A DNA stretch of 60,000 nucleotides from Mesostigma viride (Eukaryota; Streptophyta; Mesostigmatophyceae; Mesostigmatales; Mesostigmataceae): assembly GCA_009746045.1 (NCBI GenBank), contig RPFO01001075.1, positions 498,501 through 558,500 on the forward strand. Reading direction: 5' to 3'. Positions 20,486 through 31,300 of this stretch are shown piece by piece. The position numbers and the translations under genes are program-made. Each line of letters begins with the position of its first letter. The stretch's first letter is position 1. The notes under the pieces were generated by a model, which had not been told where the DNA came from, made no database searches, and saw only the letters and a program-made list of their open reading frames with translations.

Positions 20486-21921
20486 AATTTTAATCGGGGG
20501 TTAGCATGCAACCTATCCCCACACCCGTCATCATGGCCGAGCGCACAGTCGTGTGGATAGTCCGGATGACGCGGAGTTGCTATCTGCGACTCCAGACCTG
20601 GGCGAGTGAGTCGCGCCACTTGCCTTCGCGGGTGAAGCATTAGCATAGAAAAGGACTTCATCGGGTACTCCGTGGCATGCCTTCAGTGCATATCACGCAC
20701 TTACTTACCCATCAGCAATGGAATACGTGCTACATGATCTCCCAACAGAGTCATGTTATAATTTAATTTTTAAAAATGCTTATTCAAAAGTGCACTTCAA
20801 CTTGGCAATCGCTTATTCCACAGAAGCATCAAGAACGTATGTTCTCTTCATCTTGAACCACCCGCATGTCGCTCAATGCACGGTTACCGCCAAGCTCCTC
20901 TGCTTGATACCGACAGTCAGACTTGCAGAGCGTTTGGTATGAAGGACTCTGCTTACCGCTATGGGGGTGAGCTTACAAGCTACGAAGCAGGATTCCATCG
21001 CGACTGTGGCCCTATACAATCAGTTGGGAGTAACCACTTGGTGAGAAACCAACTGTGACATCCACCAAACTGCATGCAGCAAGGTACTTGGCTCAGGCAC
21101 CTTGCCAGAACCAGCAGTGCCGCGCACTGGTCAAGCTGCTGGGTATGAGTGCATGGTCACAAAGGTCACCGCCCAAAAGCCGGCTCGGGACAGCGATAGC
21201 TGCGGTGATACTCCTGCTACTGCCATGGCACGCAGCAGGCAGAAACGCCCTATGAACAAAACCAGCTGCGCGCTGAACTCCTGCACCTCACGCAGCGGCA
21301 CAAGGATTGCCTCCCACACATCTGAGCGCTGTTCAACAGGAGCAATGATGCGGCAACAAGGTGCAGAACTGCGGCTGGTACCACCCACTTCCGGTTCCAC
21401 CAACCCCCCAAGGTGTCTTGATCATACCAGGATGGTGCGAAAAGAGATCTGGCCAGATGGAGACGCAACAGGCTGATAACGACCTGGGTCACTGCGCCTC
21501 CCGAGGAATGTCCTAACCCGCTCATGAACCCACCAGGCGGCACCGCGTGGCCCTGCCACACCTCCCCTCTCCACAAGCTGCATGCCTCCATGTTTCCTAC
21601 CCTGCTTTCCACGTGTGCCAGTGATGGTCCATCACTGACTAGACTACGTGTTTTTAACCTATAAACTAGAAAACGCTGTCATCTAACGAGAATAAACAAA
21701 TGCCTCCAACAAATGCCTCCAACAAATGCCCCAGCTTTACTGGGCCCCGATCCACCTGGACAAGCCGCCACCCCCACACAGCTGTGCTGCCTGTCTCTTC
21801 ATGGCCAACCCTGCGGCCCACATGGGGAGGCAGGCTACACCAGCACGATCCCCGAAGGACAGCTGGCACATGCAGCCATTTCGTGCGGGCGCGGGTAGGG
21901 CACACGCGGCGTGTCCCCCCT
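20486..21921. other. Intergenic, mostly unassigned
   Basis: One more subfamily B 3' end lies at about 20722-20775 (GTGCTACATGATCTCCCAAC and an AATTT tail). The rest shows only short overlapping open frames with no family resemblance. The 3' UTR of the C2-LysM gene must lie just below 21922; I see no TGTAA on its strand nearby. Confidence 0.5.
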
Positions 21922-24484
21922 CTACTTGGGGATGACGATGCGGTTGCCCGGGTAGATCTTGTCGGGGTTGTCGGTCACCTCCCGGTTGGTGCGGTAGATG
22001 TCCTGCCACGACTTGTTGAAGCAGCTGCCGATGGCGCACAGCGTGTCGCCCTCCACCACCTGGTGCACACGCTTGCTGCCGCCCTTGAGCGACTTGGAGG
22101 TCAGGAAGAAGACGGCCGCCACCGCCACACCGATCAGCCCCTTCTTCACCGGCTCCTGTTCTAGTGCGCCCTTAACCTTGCCCAGCGCGTCACCCGCAGC
22201 ACCTGTGACCGACGCAAGCACGCCCTTGCCTGCCTCGGACGTGTCCCCAGCCGCCCCGTTGGCCTGCGCGGCCTTGCTGGCCGCCGCATCGGCCTTGGCG
22301 GCGTCATCACCCGCGGCGGTGGCGGTGATGGCGGGGGTGGGCTTGGCAGCGGGCGCGGAGGCGGGTGCGGGCGCGCCGGCCTTGCTGGGCGAGGCGATGG
22401 GGATGTATCGCAGCACCAGGCAGATCTCGCCAGCATCCAGCGCCTTTGCGTTCTTGAGCTTGTACCACTGCACCTGTGTGCCCGCGCTGATGATCTCACT
22501 CAGCGGGATGGCCACCTTGCCCATCTCCTCTGCCTTGCTCACGCTGTCCTCATCACGCACCTCCACCTGGTGACACGGGCGGGGCGGGGTGGGGGGTGGG
22601 GTGGGGGGAGTGGGAGGGGCGGGAGGGGAGGCAGGGAATGGGGGAAGCCAGTGTGTGTGTGGAGGTTCTCAGGCATGGAGAGGCAGGGGGGAACAGGTGC
22701 GCGCCCATGGCCCACACATTGTCGTGTGAAAGCAACAAACGTGAAAACACTAGCTGCCCAAATCTGAGATTCCGCGGAACACAGAAAGTAAGAAAGCCTA
22801 GCAGCTACCAGCAAGGAATCGAACATAGGACCTTTGACATGACTTCGCGGCTGTGTGAGTCTCCTGATCCGAAGGCATCTCACTTAACGTTTCGAAACAG
22901 CCCAACTGCGAAAAACCTGGCCCACACATGTGCATAAACACCTGCCCACACCTGCGGCCACGTCCAGCGCCGCGATGTGCACGTGGGCACCATGCCGCTA
23001 TCCCCAAACCCGCCAAATACTCTCTCCTGGTGACGCCATGCGCCCGTGACCCTGATGATGCCTTGCGCCCGTGCCCCTAGCATGGCGCCGCGCTTGCACA
23101 AGTCCAATCGCTGGTGCCAGCGCATGCCCACCAGGAGACCCCTCGGCCAGTGTGTGCGGCTTGGCCAGCTTCCCAGCTGGTTCGCGACACTCCTGTTATT
23201 GGCACCTGCCCATCCTTCCCCCTGCCCATCCCAGCCGCTATCCCCATGGTCATCCAGACGAAGTCCCCACCCTTCACCGCACCCCATCCACCCTTTGCAT
23301 GCCATGAGCACCGGTGCCCTGACCAGCACCGCTTCCCTGGCCAACAACCGCTCCTCGGTATCTGTAATTTACTGTGAAGAGACCAGGCAGCGTGCCCTGG
23401 CCAGGTGGTGCTGCTTGCGCGGGGCAGGAGGACCCTGCAGGGTACTCGGGGCAGCTCACGAGGAATGCATGGCTGCCATACAAATACTATGCACCTACAG
23501 CCCACTGTAATGCAGGCCGCTGTCTGTGCTGACGAGGCCCAGGGCATGCGACATGAGTGTACAGGAAGTCTATCCTAGGACATCCAGGGTATTGTTCAAG
23601 GAAAAGCAGGCTTAAGTCCCTAACTTGCAAACTTCGCTGTTAAAGATTGGGGCACCACTAAGAGATCATGGCGAATAATGCATCTCATTCGAAATAGGAG
23701 ACAGTCCCAGGGTGTGGCGGGCACTGTACCGTATACACAATCCCGGTGGCGTGGGGCACAGAAGGCAAAGATATTTCACTCACCGTCAGAATGGAAGTTG
23801 AGCTAGGCACAGACAGCTTGAAGTCCTTCACCCATTTTGGCGTCAACGTGTTCCTGACGGCCTCCGTTTGCATCTGGAAAGCAACATTGGGGCGGCAAAT
23901 CACGGAATGCGTCAGCCTTTTCCATGAAGAGCATGCTACGTTGCTTGCCCTACGGTCTGGAGGCACCGAAGAGTCTAGAAAATAAGCTGCGACACAAAGC
24001 TTTCAAAACCGCGCCTCGCCTACCAAAGCCTACCCCCCTGCTATCCTAATCGCTCCTAGTTGTGCGCCCTGTGCTCCCCAGGTCAAGCAGAAGCAATCAC
24101 CAATAGCAATCCAGGCAACGCATTGCATGCCACCCGTATGATACACAATTGCTCGGCCACTGCGACAAGACCCTGTTTGCAACCCTGTTTGCTTTAGCGA
24201 GTTTCGGGCTCTTGTGTACTGCGATCTCCGCGTTTGGGCAGGAACGATCCCTCCTATAGGCATCGCGCGCGTAAACTTCTTAAGCACATTTCCCAAGAAC
24301 CGCACAGAGACATCCTGTTGCCGGGGTAAAGAAAGTTTCCATGCTTGTAACGTGAGAAAGAGAGGAATACCTTTTGGCTACCCAAAGATAGCACAACGAA
24401 GGGATCCGCCTTTCCATCAAAATCTTTTGGCTTCAAGTTTCGCCCCTCCACAACCGAGACTTGCAGAGCGCCGATGGCGGACAT
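21922..24484 (-). CDS. C2 - membrane anchor - LysM protein, 3 exons
   Basis: Exons, in transcription order: 24371-24484, 23784-23873, 21922-22566. All introns are GT-AG in phase 0, giving 282 residues. Residues 1-125 form a C2 domain (GALQVSVVEGRNLKPKDFDG, KADPFVVLSLG, then NTLTPKWVKDFKL across the exon 1-2 junction) with likely calcium ligands D21, D27, D73 and D75. An Ala/Pro/Lys-rich linker follows (about 126-205), then a hydrophobic segment at 211-225 (GLIGVAVAAVFFL), and a C-terminal LysM domain at 236-281 (VHQVVEGDTLCAIGSCFN, IYRTNREVTD, KIYPGNRIVIPK). C2 domains bind lipid, often with calcium, and LysM binds N-acetylglucosamine-type glycans; the actual ligand here is unknown. There is no N-terminal signal peptide. 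The domain order is seen directly; the topology is inferred. Confidence 0.85.
22740..22895 (-). mobile_element. tRNA-derived SINE in C2-LysM intron 2
   Basis: On the minus strand this block has AGTGAGATGCC, then AGGAGACTCACAC, AGGTCCTATGTTCGATTCC (B box GTTCGATTCC), and further on TTCCGCGG and GTTTTCAC. The same landmarks in the same order occur in the insert at 9131-9439 (GGAGAC, AGGTCCCC, GTTCGATTC, TTCCGCGG, GGTTTTCACC). This points to one tRNA-derived SINE family, here in the same orientation as the host gene. Boundaries are approximate. Confidence 0.45.
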
Positions 24485-26093
24485 GATGAAAGACTAATGA
24501 ACCCGAAAACGAGCTAGGTGCTGAGAGCGCAGCGAAGTCGCTGGTGAATAGGTCCTAATCCCGCAGCTCGTACGTTGCTATGTAGTGCTCAAAATCTACC
24601 TTCCAGCAGCTGCCATTGGCCTTCGTGCTTACTCGGTCGTTCACGGTGCCAGCCCTGCTGGCGAGCTGGCAAGACCAACGGTCCGACGGTCGCTGTCGTT
24701 TTGAGTACCGGAGTCCCAGAAGGTGGCATTTGACCCTGGAAAGCCATGTCCGTTCCGTCAAACCCACCTCTGATACGAACGAGAGTACATAAAGAAGGCA
24801 GTATCAAGTACCGGTAACGTGCGTTCTAACGTTCTAACTACTTGCCCGTTTAGAGTTTCAAGACTATAGAGTAGACTTTCTAAGAGTTTAAAGACTTCAG
24901 AGTTCCAGACCACAAGATGTGGCGGAGCAGGTTTCGTAGGCCACCCTTATGCTGCGAATATACCCAAATTATTTGGATGGATGGATGGGGAATCTTACGG
25001 TTACCCTGAAATCATTCAACCCTGTTTAAATTTTTGTCGTACCACCTTAGCCGCAGAGTTGGTTTATTTTGCGCCGCGATCTACCGTCCAAGTAGTAATA
25101 TCCAATGATCGAATAGAGTCACCTCTTCACACGCTGTTCAAAGCTTCGCAAATTCTTCGAAATTTACTAAGCGCAACCAGGGCTCGACTACAGTACCTAG
25201 TACCTACCTACCTACAGTAGTACAAGTGAGTTCAGCAACAACTACCAACGGTATTTACAGTAAAGGCAAGAACTTACAACCTACAACGAAGGGAGCCGAC
25301 TTGGCACGTCCGTCGCGTTGGGTGACATGCCTACGGGTTACAGGTGACAGTAGCAACACGCGTCGTGGGCGTGAAACCTGAGCCGGATACCGAGCTTTAG
25401 CCCCACTGCCACGTGTCACCTGGCATAACAACGATATAGCGATGTCAAAATGACAAAAATGCAAGAGAACTGAAGCGTTGCATCCGGAAGACCGAAACGA
25501 CAAGCGCGACAACTTATTTCCCGAGCTTGTAATTACAAGAGACAACAATTCTGTTATTTTTGCTTCCTGTAGTATGCAAGCACTACGCTTATTCGACAAT
25601 GACCCTCGAATGGCCTGTTATTGTGGAAGCCGCAAATGACAACGGCTACATATATCATGGTTTGCTGCATGAATATTATCTGAACAAATACCCCTAATGT
25701 TGCGTGAATATGATTCAAGGTCGTACAACTGACTGAAATTCTGTTACTTAAATAATGGTTGACGAATAAAAGAGGCCGTTAATGATGTGCGGCATCGGTC
25801 TTCGTAGTATAGGACTATGGCTGCTTGTATGCTATATCGCCACGGGTAAGTAAAACTGCACTCTTCCAGGTGGCTTTAGCTGGGCAAGTAGACGGTGAAT
25901 GTAGCAATTAAGATCTTGTCGTATGGAATGTGGTGCAGGATTCGTGGCTGAGAATTCTCTGATCTGGGATTTAATTTGTTCGTATAGTTATATATAGCAA
26001 GTCTGCACGTCGGTCCAACATGCTTGAGCTGAATGCCAATCGGGGCCACACATTGCATGCGTAATTTTCATAATTTCCTTCATGCAACCGCAG
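24485..26093. other. Intergenic between divergent genes
   Basis: No coding sequence recognised. This stretch separates the start of the C2-LysM gene (minus) from the first candidate exon of the plus-strand gene at 26094, so it should hold both promoters. Only minor simple repeats are visible (GGATGGATGGATGGGG at about 24975, CCTACCTACCTACAG at about 25202). Confidence 0.5.
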
Positions 26094-26200
26094 TAAATGT
26101 TGGGAGCACGGAAGACATCCTCACATTTCGAGGGGGAAAAGACGTGTACGGGCGCGACCGGCTATGCCGCGCCTGCCACCACATCATTGGGAACCTCCAG
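26094..26200 (+). CDS. Candidate upstream exon of the unidentified gene
   Basis: Preceded by ACCGCAG and followed by CAG|GTAGTAAC, this 107-base stretch is open in the frame reading NVGSTEDILTFRGGKDVYGR and DRLCRACHHIIGNLQ. It ends in phase 0, which fits the next exon at 28327 (also phase 0). It needs one base from an earlier exon that I did not find. The peptide is unfamiliar, so the call rests on splice signals and phase only. Confidence 0.3.
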
Positions 26201-26486
26201 GTAGTAACTTTTTCTTGACATGCCAGTTTTTAATGGCGACATGTGCGTGGCTTGCAATTTCTTTAAAGTCATCTAGCTAGTTCAGCACATTGCTGTGCTC
26301 GGACAGCCATACCACAGGTAAGCATAACCAAACAATTGTAACAACTGCTATCCAGCATATTCACAACAATACGTTCACAACGTCTATTACTTGGGGGCTA
26401 CACGACTTGGTCGACCGGCCTCGGCTCGTGCTGGCAGCAGTTGGCACTCCTCTAGGCTTTCCGTTAATGAGACGAAGACATGGGAA

Positions 26487-26680
26487 CCACGACAAGATGT
26501 GAACCACGACAAGATGTGAACCCCTACGTAATGTGAACCATGACGTAATGTGAACCACGACCTAATGTGAACCACGACGTAATGTGAACCACGACGTAGT
26601 GTGAGCCACGACGTAATGTGGTCCACGACATAATGTGAACCACGACGTCATTACAACCACGACGTAATGAGAACGACCCA
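26487..26680 (+). repeat. 17-nt minisatellite
   Basis: About eleven imperfect units of AATGTGAACCACGACGT, with variation mostly in the GACGTAATG part. Open frames through it give repetitive peptides ([17 protein letters not shown] on the minus strand) that are artefacts. It lies in the presumed intron between 26200 and 28327. Confidence 0.85.
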
Positions 26681-27168
26681 CCCCCTCGCTCGCTTGCTTC
26701 TTCCTCATCCTTGGCTCGCCGTCGCTTCCTTCCTTTCGTACATGGCCTGAAGTAGGTGTGTGCGCGCCGTCGTGCTTCTTGTAACAGGTTCGTGGGGACA
26801 TGCGTGCGCGTGCCATCCGTGTGGGGTGGGACCGTTCTCGTTCTCGCACACGCCACAGGGCTCCCTTCGGGCACCCACCCTCCTGCATGTGTACACGCAT
26901 GAGCATGCCACTCGCTGGCACCTGTGCCCGCGGCCATCGGCCCACCGTCGTCTGTGGGACCATGCGCGGTGGATGTCCTGTACAGCGACACGGTTGTTTC
27001 TTCACACCTTTGCTGTGCCAATCCATGACCCGTCACCGCACAGCCCTTGCTGGTCGCCCTGCGGAGCCGCTGTGCTGATCCGTGCGTGCGTTGGGTGCCC
27101 CATCCTTGGACCCATGCGCGCGTGTCCCATCCGTGGTGGAACGTGGCCGCATGCATCATCTGGTGGAT

Positions 27169-28268
27169 GTGGTTGGTTGGTTGGTTGGTTGGTTGGTTGG
27201 TTGGTTTGTTTGTTTGTTGGTTGGTTGGTTGGTTGGTTGGTTGGTTGGTTGGTTGGTTGGTTGGTTGGTTGGTTGGTTGGTTGGTTGGTTGGTTGGTTGG
27301 TTGGTTGGTTGGTTGGTTGGTTGGTTGGTTGGTTGGTTGGTTGGTTGGTTGGTTGGTTGGTTGGTTGGTTTGTTGGTTGGTTGGTTGGTTGGTTGGTTGG
27401 TTGGTTGGTTGGTTGGTTGGTTGGTTGGTTGGTTGGTTGGTTGGTTGGTTGGTTGGTTGGTTGGTTGGTTGGTTGGTTGGTTGGTTGGTTGGTTGGTTGG
27501 TTGGTTGGTTGGTTGGTTGGTTGGTTGGTTGGTTGGTTGGTTGGTTGGTTGGTTGGTTGGTTGGTTGGTTGGTTGGTTGGTTGGTTGGTTGGTTGGTTGG
27601 TTGGTTGGTTGGTTGGTTGGTTGGTTGGTTGGTTGGTTGGTTGGTTGGTTGGTTGGTTGGTTGGTTGGTTGGTTGGTTGGTTGGTTGGTTGGTTGGTTGG
27701 TTGGTTGGTTGGTTGGTTGGTTGGTTGGTTGGTTGGTTGGACGGTTGGGCGGTTGGGCGGTTGGTTGGTTGGTTGGTTGGTTGGTTGGTTGGGCGGTTGG
27801 TTGGTTGGTTGGTTGGTTGGTTGGTTGGTTGGTCGGTTGGTTGGTTGGTTGGTTGGTTGGTTGGTTGGTTGGTTGGTTGGTTGGTTGGTTGGTTGGTTGG
27901 TTGGTTGGTTGGTTGGTTGGTCGGTTGGTCGGTCGGTCGGTCGGTCGGTCGGTCGGTCGGTCGGTCGGTCGGTCGGTCGGTCGGTCGGTCGGTCGGTCGG
28001 TCGGTCGGGCGGGCGGGCGGGCGGGCGGGCGGCGGGCGGGCGGGCGGGCGGGCGGGCGGCGGGCGGGCGGGCGGGCGGGCGGGCGGGCGGGCGGGCGGGC
28101 GGGCGGGCGGGCGGGCGGGCGGGTGGGTGGGTGGTCGGTTGGTTGGTTGGTTGGTTGGTTAGTTGGTTGGTTGGTTGGTTGGTTGGTTGGTTGGTTGGTT
28201 GGTTGGTTGGTTGGTTGGTTGGTTGGTTGGTTGGTTGGTTGGTTGGTTGGTTGGTTGGTTGGGTGGGT
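27169..28268 (+). repeat. 1.1-kb staged tetranucleotide array
   Basis: An almost uninterrupted run of 4-base units: TTGG for roughly 740 bases with a few variant units (TGGA, GCGG), then TCGG from about 27920, then GCGG from about 28008 to 28120 with two phase slips, then GTGG/TCGG, and back to TTGG to about 28262. The plus strand is G-rich throughout and could form G-quadruplexes. Its three frames give LVGW/PTNQ-type repeat peptides of up to about 500 codons that are not proteins. It ends about 60 bases before a real exon. Confidence 0.95.
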
Positions 28269-28326
28269 GGGCGGGTGGGTGCATCGATGTGGGGGTGTTG
28301 ATCTACGGCACTCACCCTTACCCCAG

Positions 28327-31300
28327 GAGTCGTTGTTGCCGCGGCTGGTGGCCCTCAGCCAGGACAAACGCGCACTCAAGCAGTATGGCGCGGTGGAGGG
28401 TCTCATCCAGGTGGGTTGGGTCATGGCAAGTACAATACTTCCCCCTTGTACTCGTGAAGGGGCCCCTCACACCCATATACTCTTGTGCTTCCCAGGTAAG
28501 CGTGTTGGTGATCACGCCGTCTGGTAGATGGGGTCCAACAACCAGGCAGTGGTTGCCATAGGGCAAATATAGTCTGGCTGGGCACGCCTCCTGTCTGTTT
28601 CTCTACCTGGCATGCATGTGAGCTGTGTGCATGCTGTTGAAGGGGAAGGTTAGGCAGGGCAGGAGCAAGGGCGGCAGCCACCCTGCTAAGCAAGCTTGTG
28701 AGCTCGGGAGGTGGCCTGGAGCCATACAAGGATCCCCGTGCAGCAACCGCCATCGTGCCCGCTTCTCGCCCCCTGCAGCAACCGCCATCGTGTTCGCCTC
28801 TCCCCCCCTGCAGCAACCGCCATCGTGCCCACTTCTCGGCCCCTGCAGCAACCGCCATCGTGTTCGCCTCTCCCCCCGTGCAGAAATCGCCATCATGTCC
28901 GCTTCTCTCCCCTTGCAGCATGTCCACGGGATCACACCAGCAGATGCCCCGCCAGGGGCCAACCTGGCGCACAGCGGCAGGGGGGCCACCCTCACAAGCA
29001 GACATTGGATGCGCGGTAATCCGCAGTAGGATCCACGTTTGTGGGGGGACATGGCATCGTCCGTGAGCATCGCCTGCCTGGCCCTGACACCAACACCGGC
29101 TTCACCAAGGGACAAGGGGACAAGGGGACAAGGGGACAAGGGGACAAGGGGGCAAGGGGACAAGGGGACAAGGGGACATGGGGACATGCGGACAGTACCG
29201 CCTCAGCCCGTCATTGACCGTACAGGGGCATGCAGCGTCTGTACTGCAGCAGACATGTGCGTGGCTGGATGTGAGCAACCAAACGAGTGCGTGGCTGGAT
29301 GTGAGCAACCAGACGTGTGGCGGGATGCTCCCGGTCGCTGCGGATCCCTGGCCGCTGCCATCTCGTTGGCTGTGGAGGGAATCACATTGGCTGCTTTCTC
29401 TTGTCTTAGGGGACCCCATGCGAGAGTCGGAAACCTACGACAGACAGAACCAGCGCTGGCAGAAGCAAGCGATCGGAACGTCCCACTTGCCGCCAATGCA
29501 ACGCGGTCCCACCCATCCCCCACCGCGGTGTGATCCGTTATCCTGTGGCCTCTCCCCTTCTTCCTCCCGTCCTCCCCTTGGCCCCTGTCCCCCCTCCCCC
29601 CGTAACCATCACCTGGGCCTTCAGGACGTCGTCCCTGAGGCGTGCATGTTCAGCGCCACCTACCACCAGCGCAGAACCTGGAAGGAGTGCCAGGTGAGCG
29701 CCTTGGGGTAATCGCCCGCCCTTTTGGTGGGCCCGCCCCCCCTTCATCCCACCCACTGATGATTTTCTTCCACAGACTTCTATGGTAAACCAAGGAAGCA
29801 CACGAGGTGGGCTCGTGTGAGATGGCCCAATGTCCCCTCCATCCCACCCGCTTCGCAACTGTTCGATTCCACGGCCCCCCATGTTCCTTTAGGGCACTAC
29901 AAGGGCACTGCAAGGGCACTACGAGGGTAAATACAAGGGCAATGCAAGGGTAGTACAAGGGCACTGCGAGGGTCCCAAGTGGAATGTCCCTAATTCACGT
30001 CCTGCTCCCAACCTTCACACCCAAGGCTGCGATGAGGCCTGCTGCACGCACCCATGTAGGCATTGCCTGTGGGGTATCCGCATTCCCATGTCTGCCTAAC
30101 AACTTGCCTGGATTTACTGATGGTAACAGTGTATGCCTAAACCTATCTTTTCTGGTCGAATGCATGAGGTATGAGGTGCAGGACGGGGCCTGGTGGGTGA
30201 TGACCGTGGCTGGATATTCCCTGATGTTCTGTCGATGCTACTGCCCTGGCGGGTTTGCAGACTATTCTGGAGACGTACGAGGACGATATTATTCGAGTGT
30301 ACTACAAGTTTAGCCAGGTAAGTCCCTGTCTTGATGCTGGGTTGACATTTTCCATCGCATTGCTTACTGTATCGCAGCTGTGGAGCATGCATGGACAGCG
30401 CAAGGAGTGTGGACAACCTTTCAATACAGCGCAAGGAGTGTGGACAACCTTTCAATACAGGGCAAGGAGCGTGGACAACCTTTCAATACAGGGCAAGGAG
30501 CGTGGACAACCTTTCAATACAGCGCAAGGAGCGTGGACAACCTTTCATACAGCGCAAGGAGAGTGGACAACCTTTCAATACAGCGCAAGGAGCGTGGACA
30601 AACTTTCAATACAGCGCAAGGAGCGTGGACAACCTTTCAATACAGCGCAAGGAGCGTGAACAACCTTTCATACAGCGCAAGGAGCGTGGACAACCTTTCA
30701 ATACAGCGCAAGGAGTGTGGACAACCTTTCAATACAGGGCAAGGAGCGTGGCCAACCTTTCAATACAGCGCAAGGAGCGTGGACAACATTTCAATACAGC
30801 GCAAGGAGCGTGGACAACCTTTCAATACAGGGCAAGGAGTGTGGACAACCTTTCAATACAGCGCAAGGAGCGTGGACAACCTTTCAATACAGCGCAAGGA
30901 GAGTGGACAACCTTTCAATACAGTGCAAGGAGCATGGACAACCTTTCAATACAGCACAAGGAGAGTGGACAACCTTTCAATACAGCGCAAGGAGCGTGGA
31001 CAACCTTTCAATACAGGGCAAGGAGCGTGGACAACCTTTCAATACAGCGCAAGGAGCGTGGACAACCTTTCAATACAGGGCAAGGAGCGTGAACAACCTT
31101 TCAATACAGCGCAAGGAGCGTGGACAACCTTTCAATACAGCGCAAGGAGCGTGGACAACCTTTCAATACAGGGCAAGGAGCGTGGACAACCTTTCAATAC
31201 CGGGCAAGGAGTGTGGACAACCTTTCAATACAGCGCAAGGAGCGTGGACAAACTTTCAATACAGCGCAAGGAGCGTGGACAACCTTTCAATACAGCGCAA

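Noticed and set aside
27169-28268. Internal telomeric repeat
   Set aside because: The units are TTGG, TCGG and GCGG, not TTTAGGG or TTTTAGGG-type algal or plant telomere repeats.
26760-28527. Very long ORFs (up to about 510 codons) of LVGW, PTNQ or GRSV repeats on both strands
   Set aside because: They are translations of the 4-base array at 27169-28268; every frame is open because the unit has no stop.
28919-29021. Exon beginning [20 protein letters not shown] in the plus-strand gene
   Set aside because: The acceptor is good, but the exon would leave phase 1, and no following exon with a GT donor restores the frame of the exon at 29625. Left out of the model.
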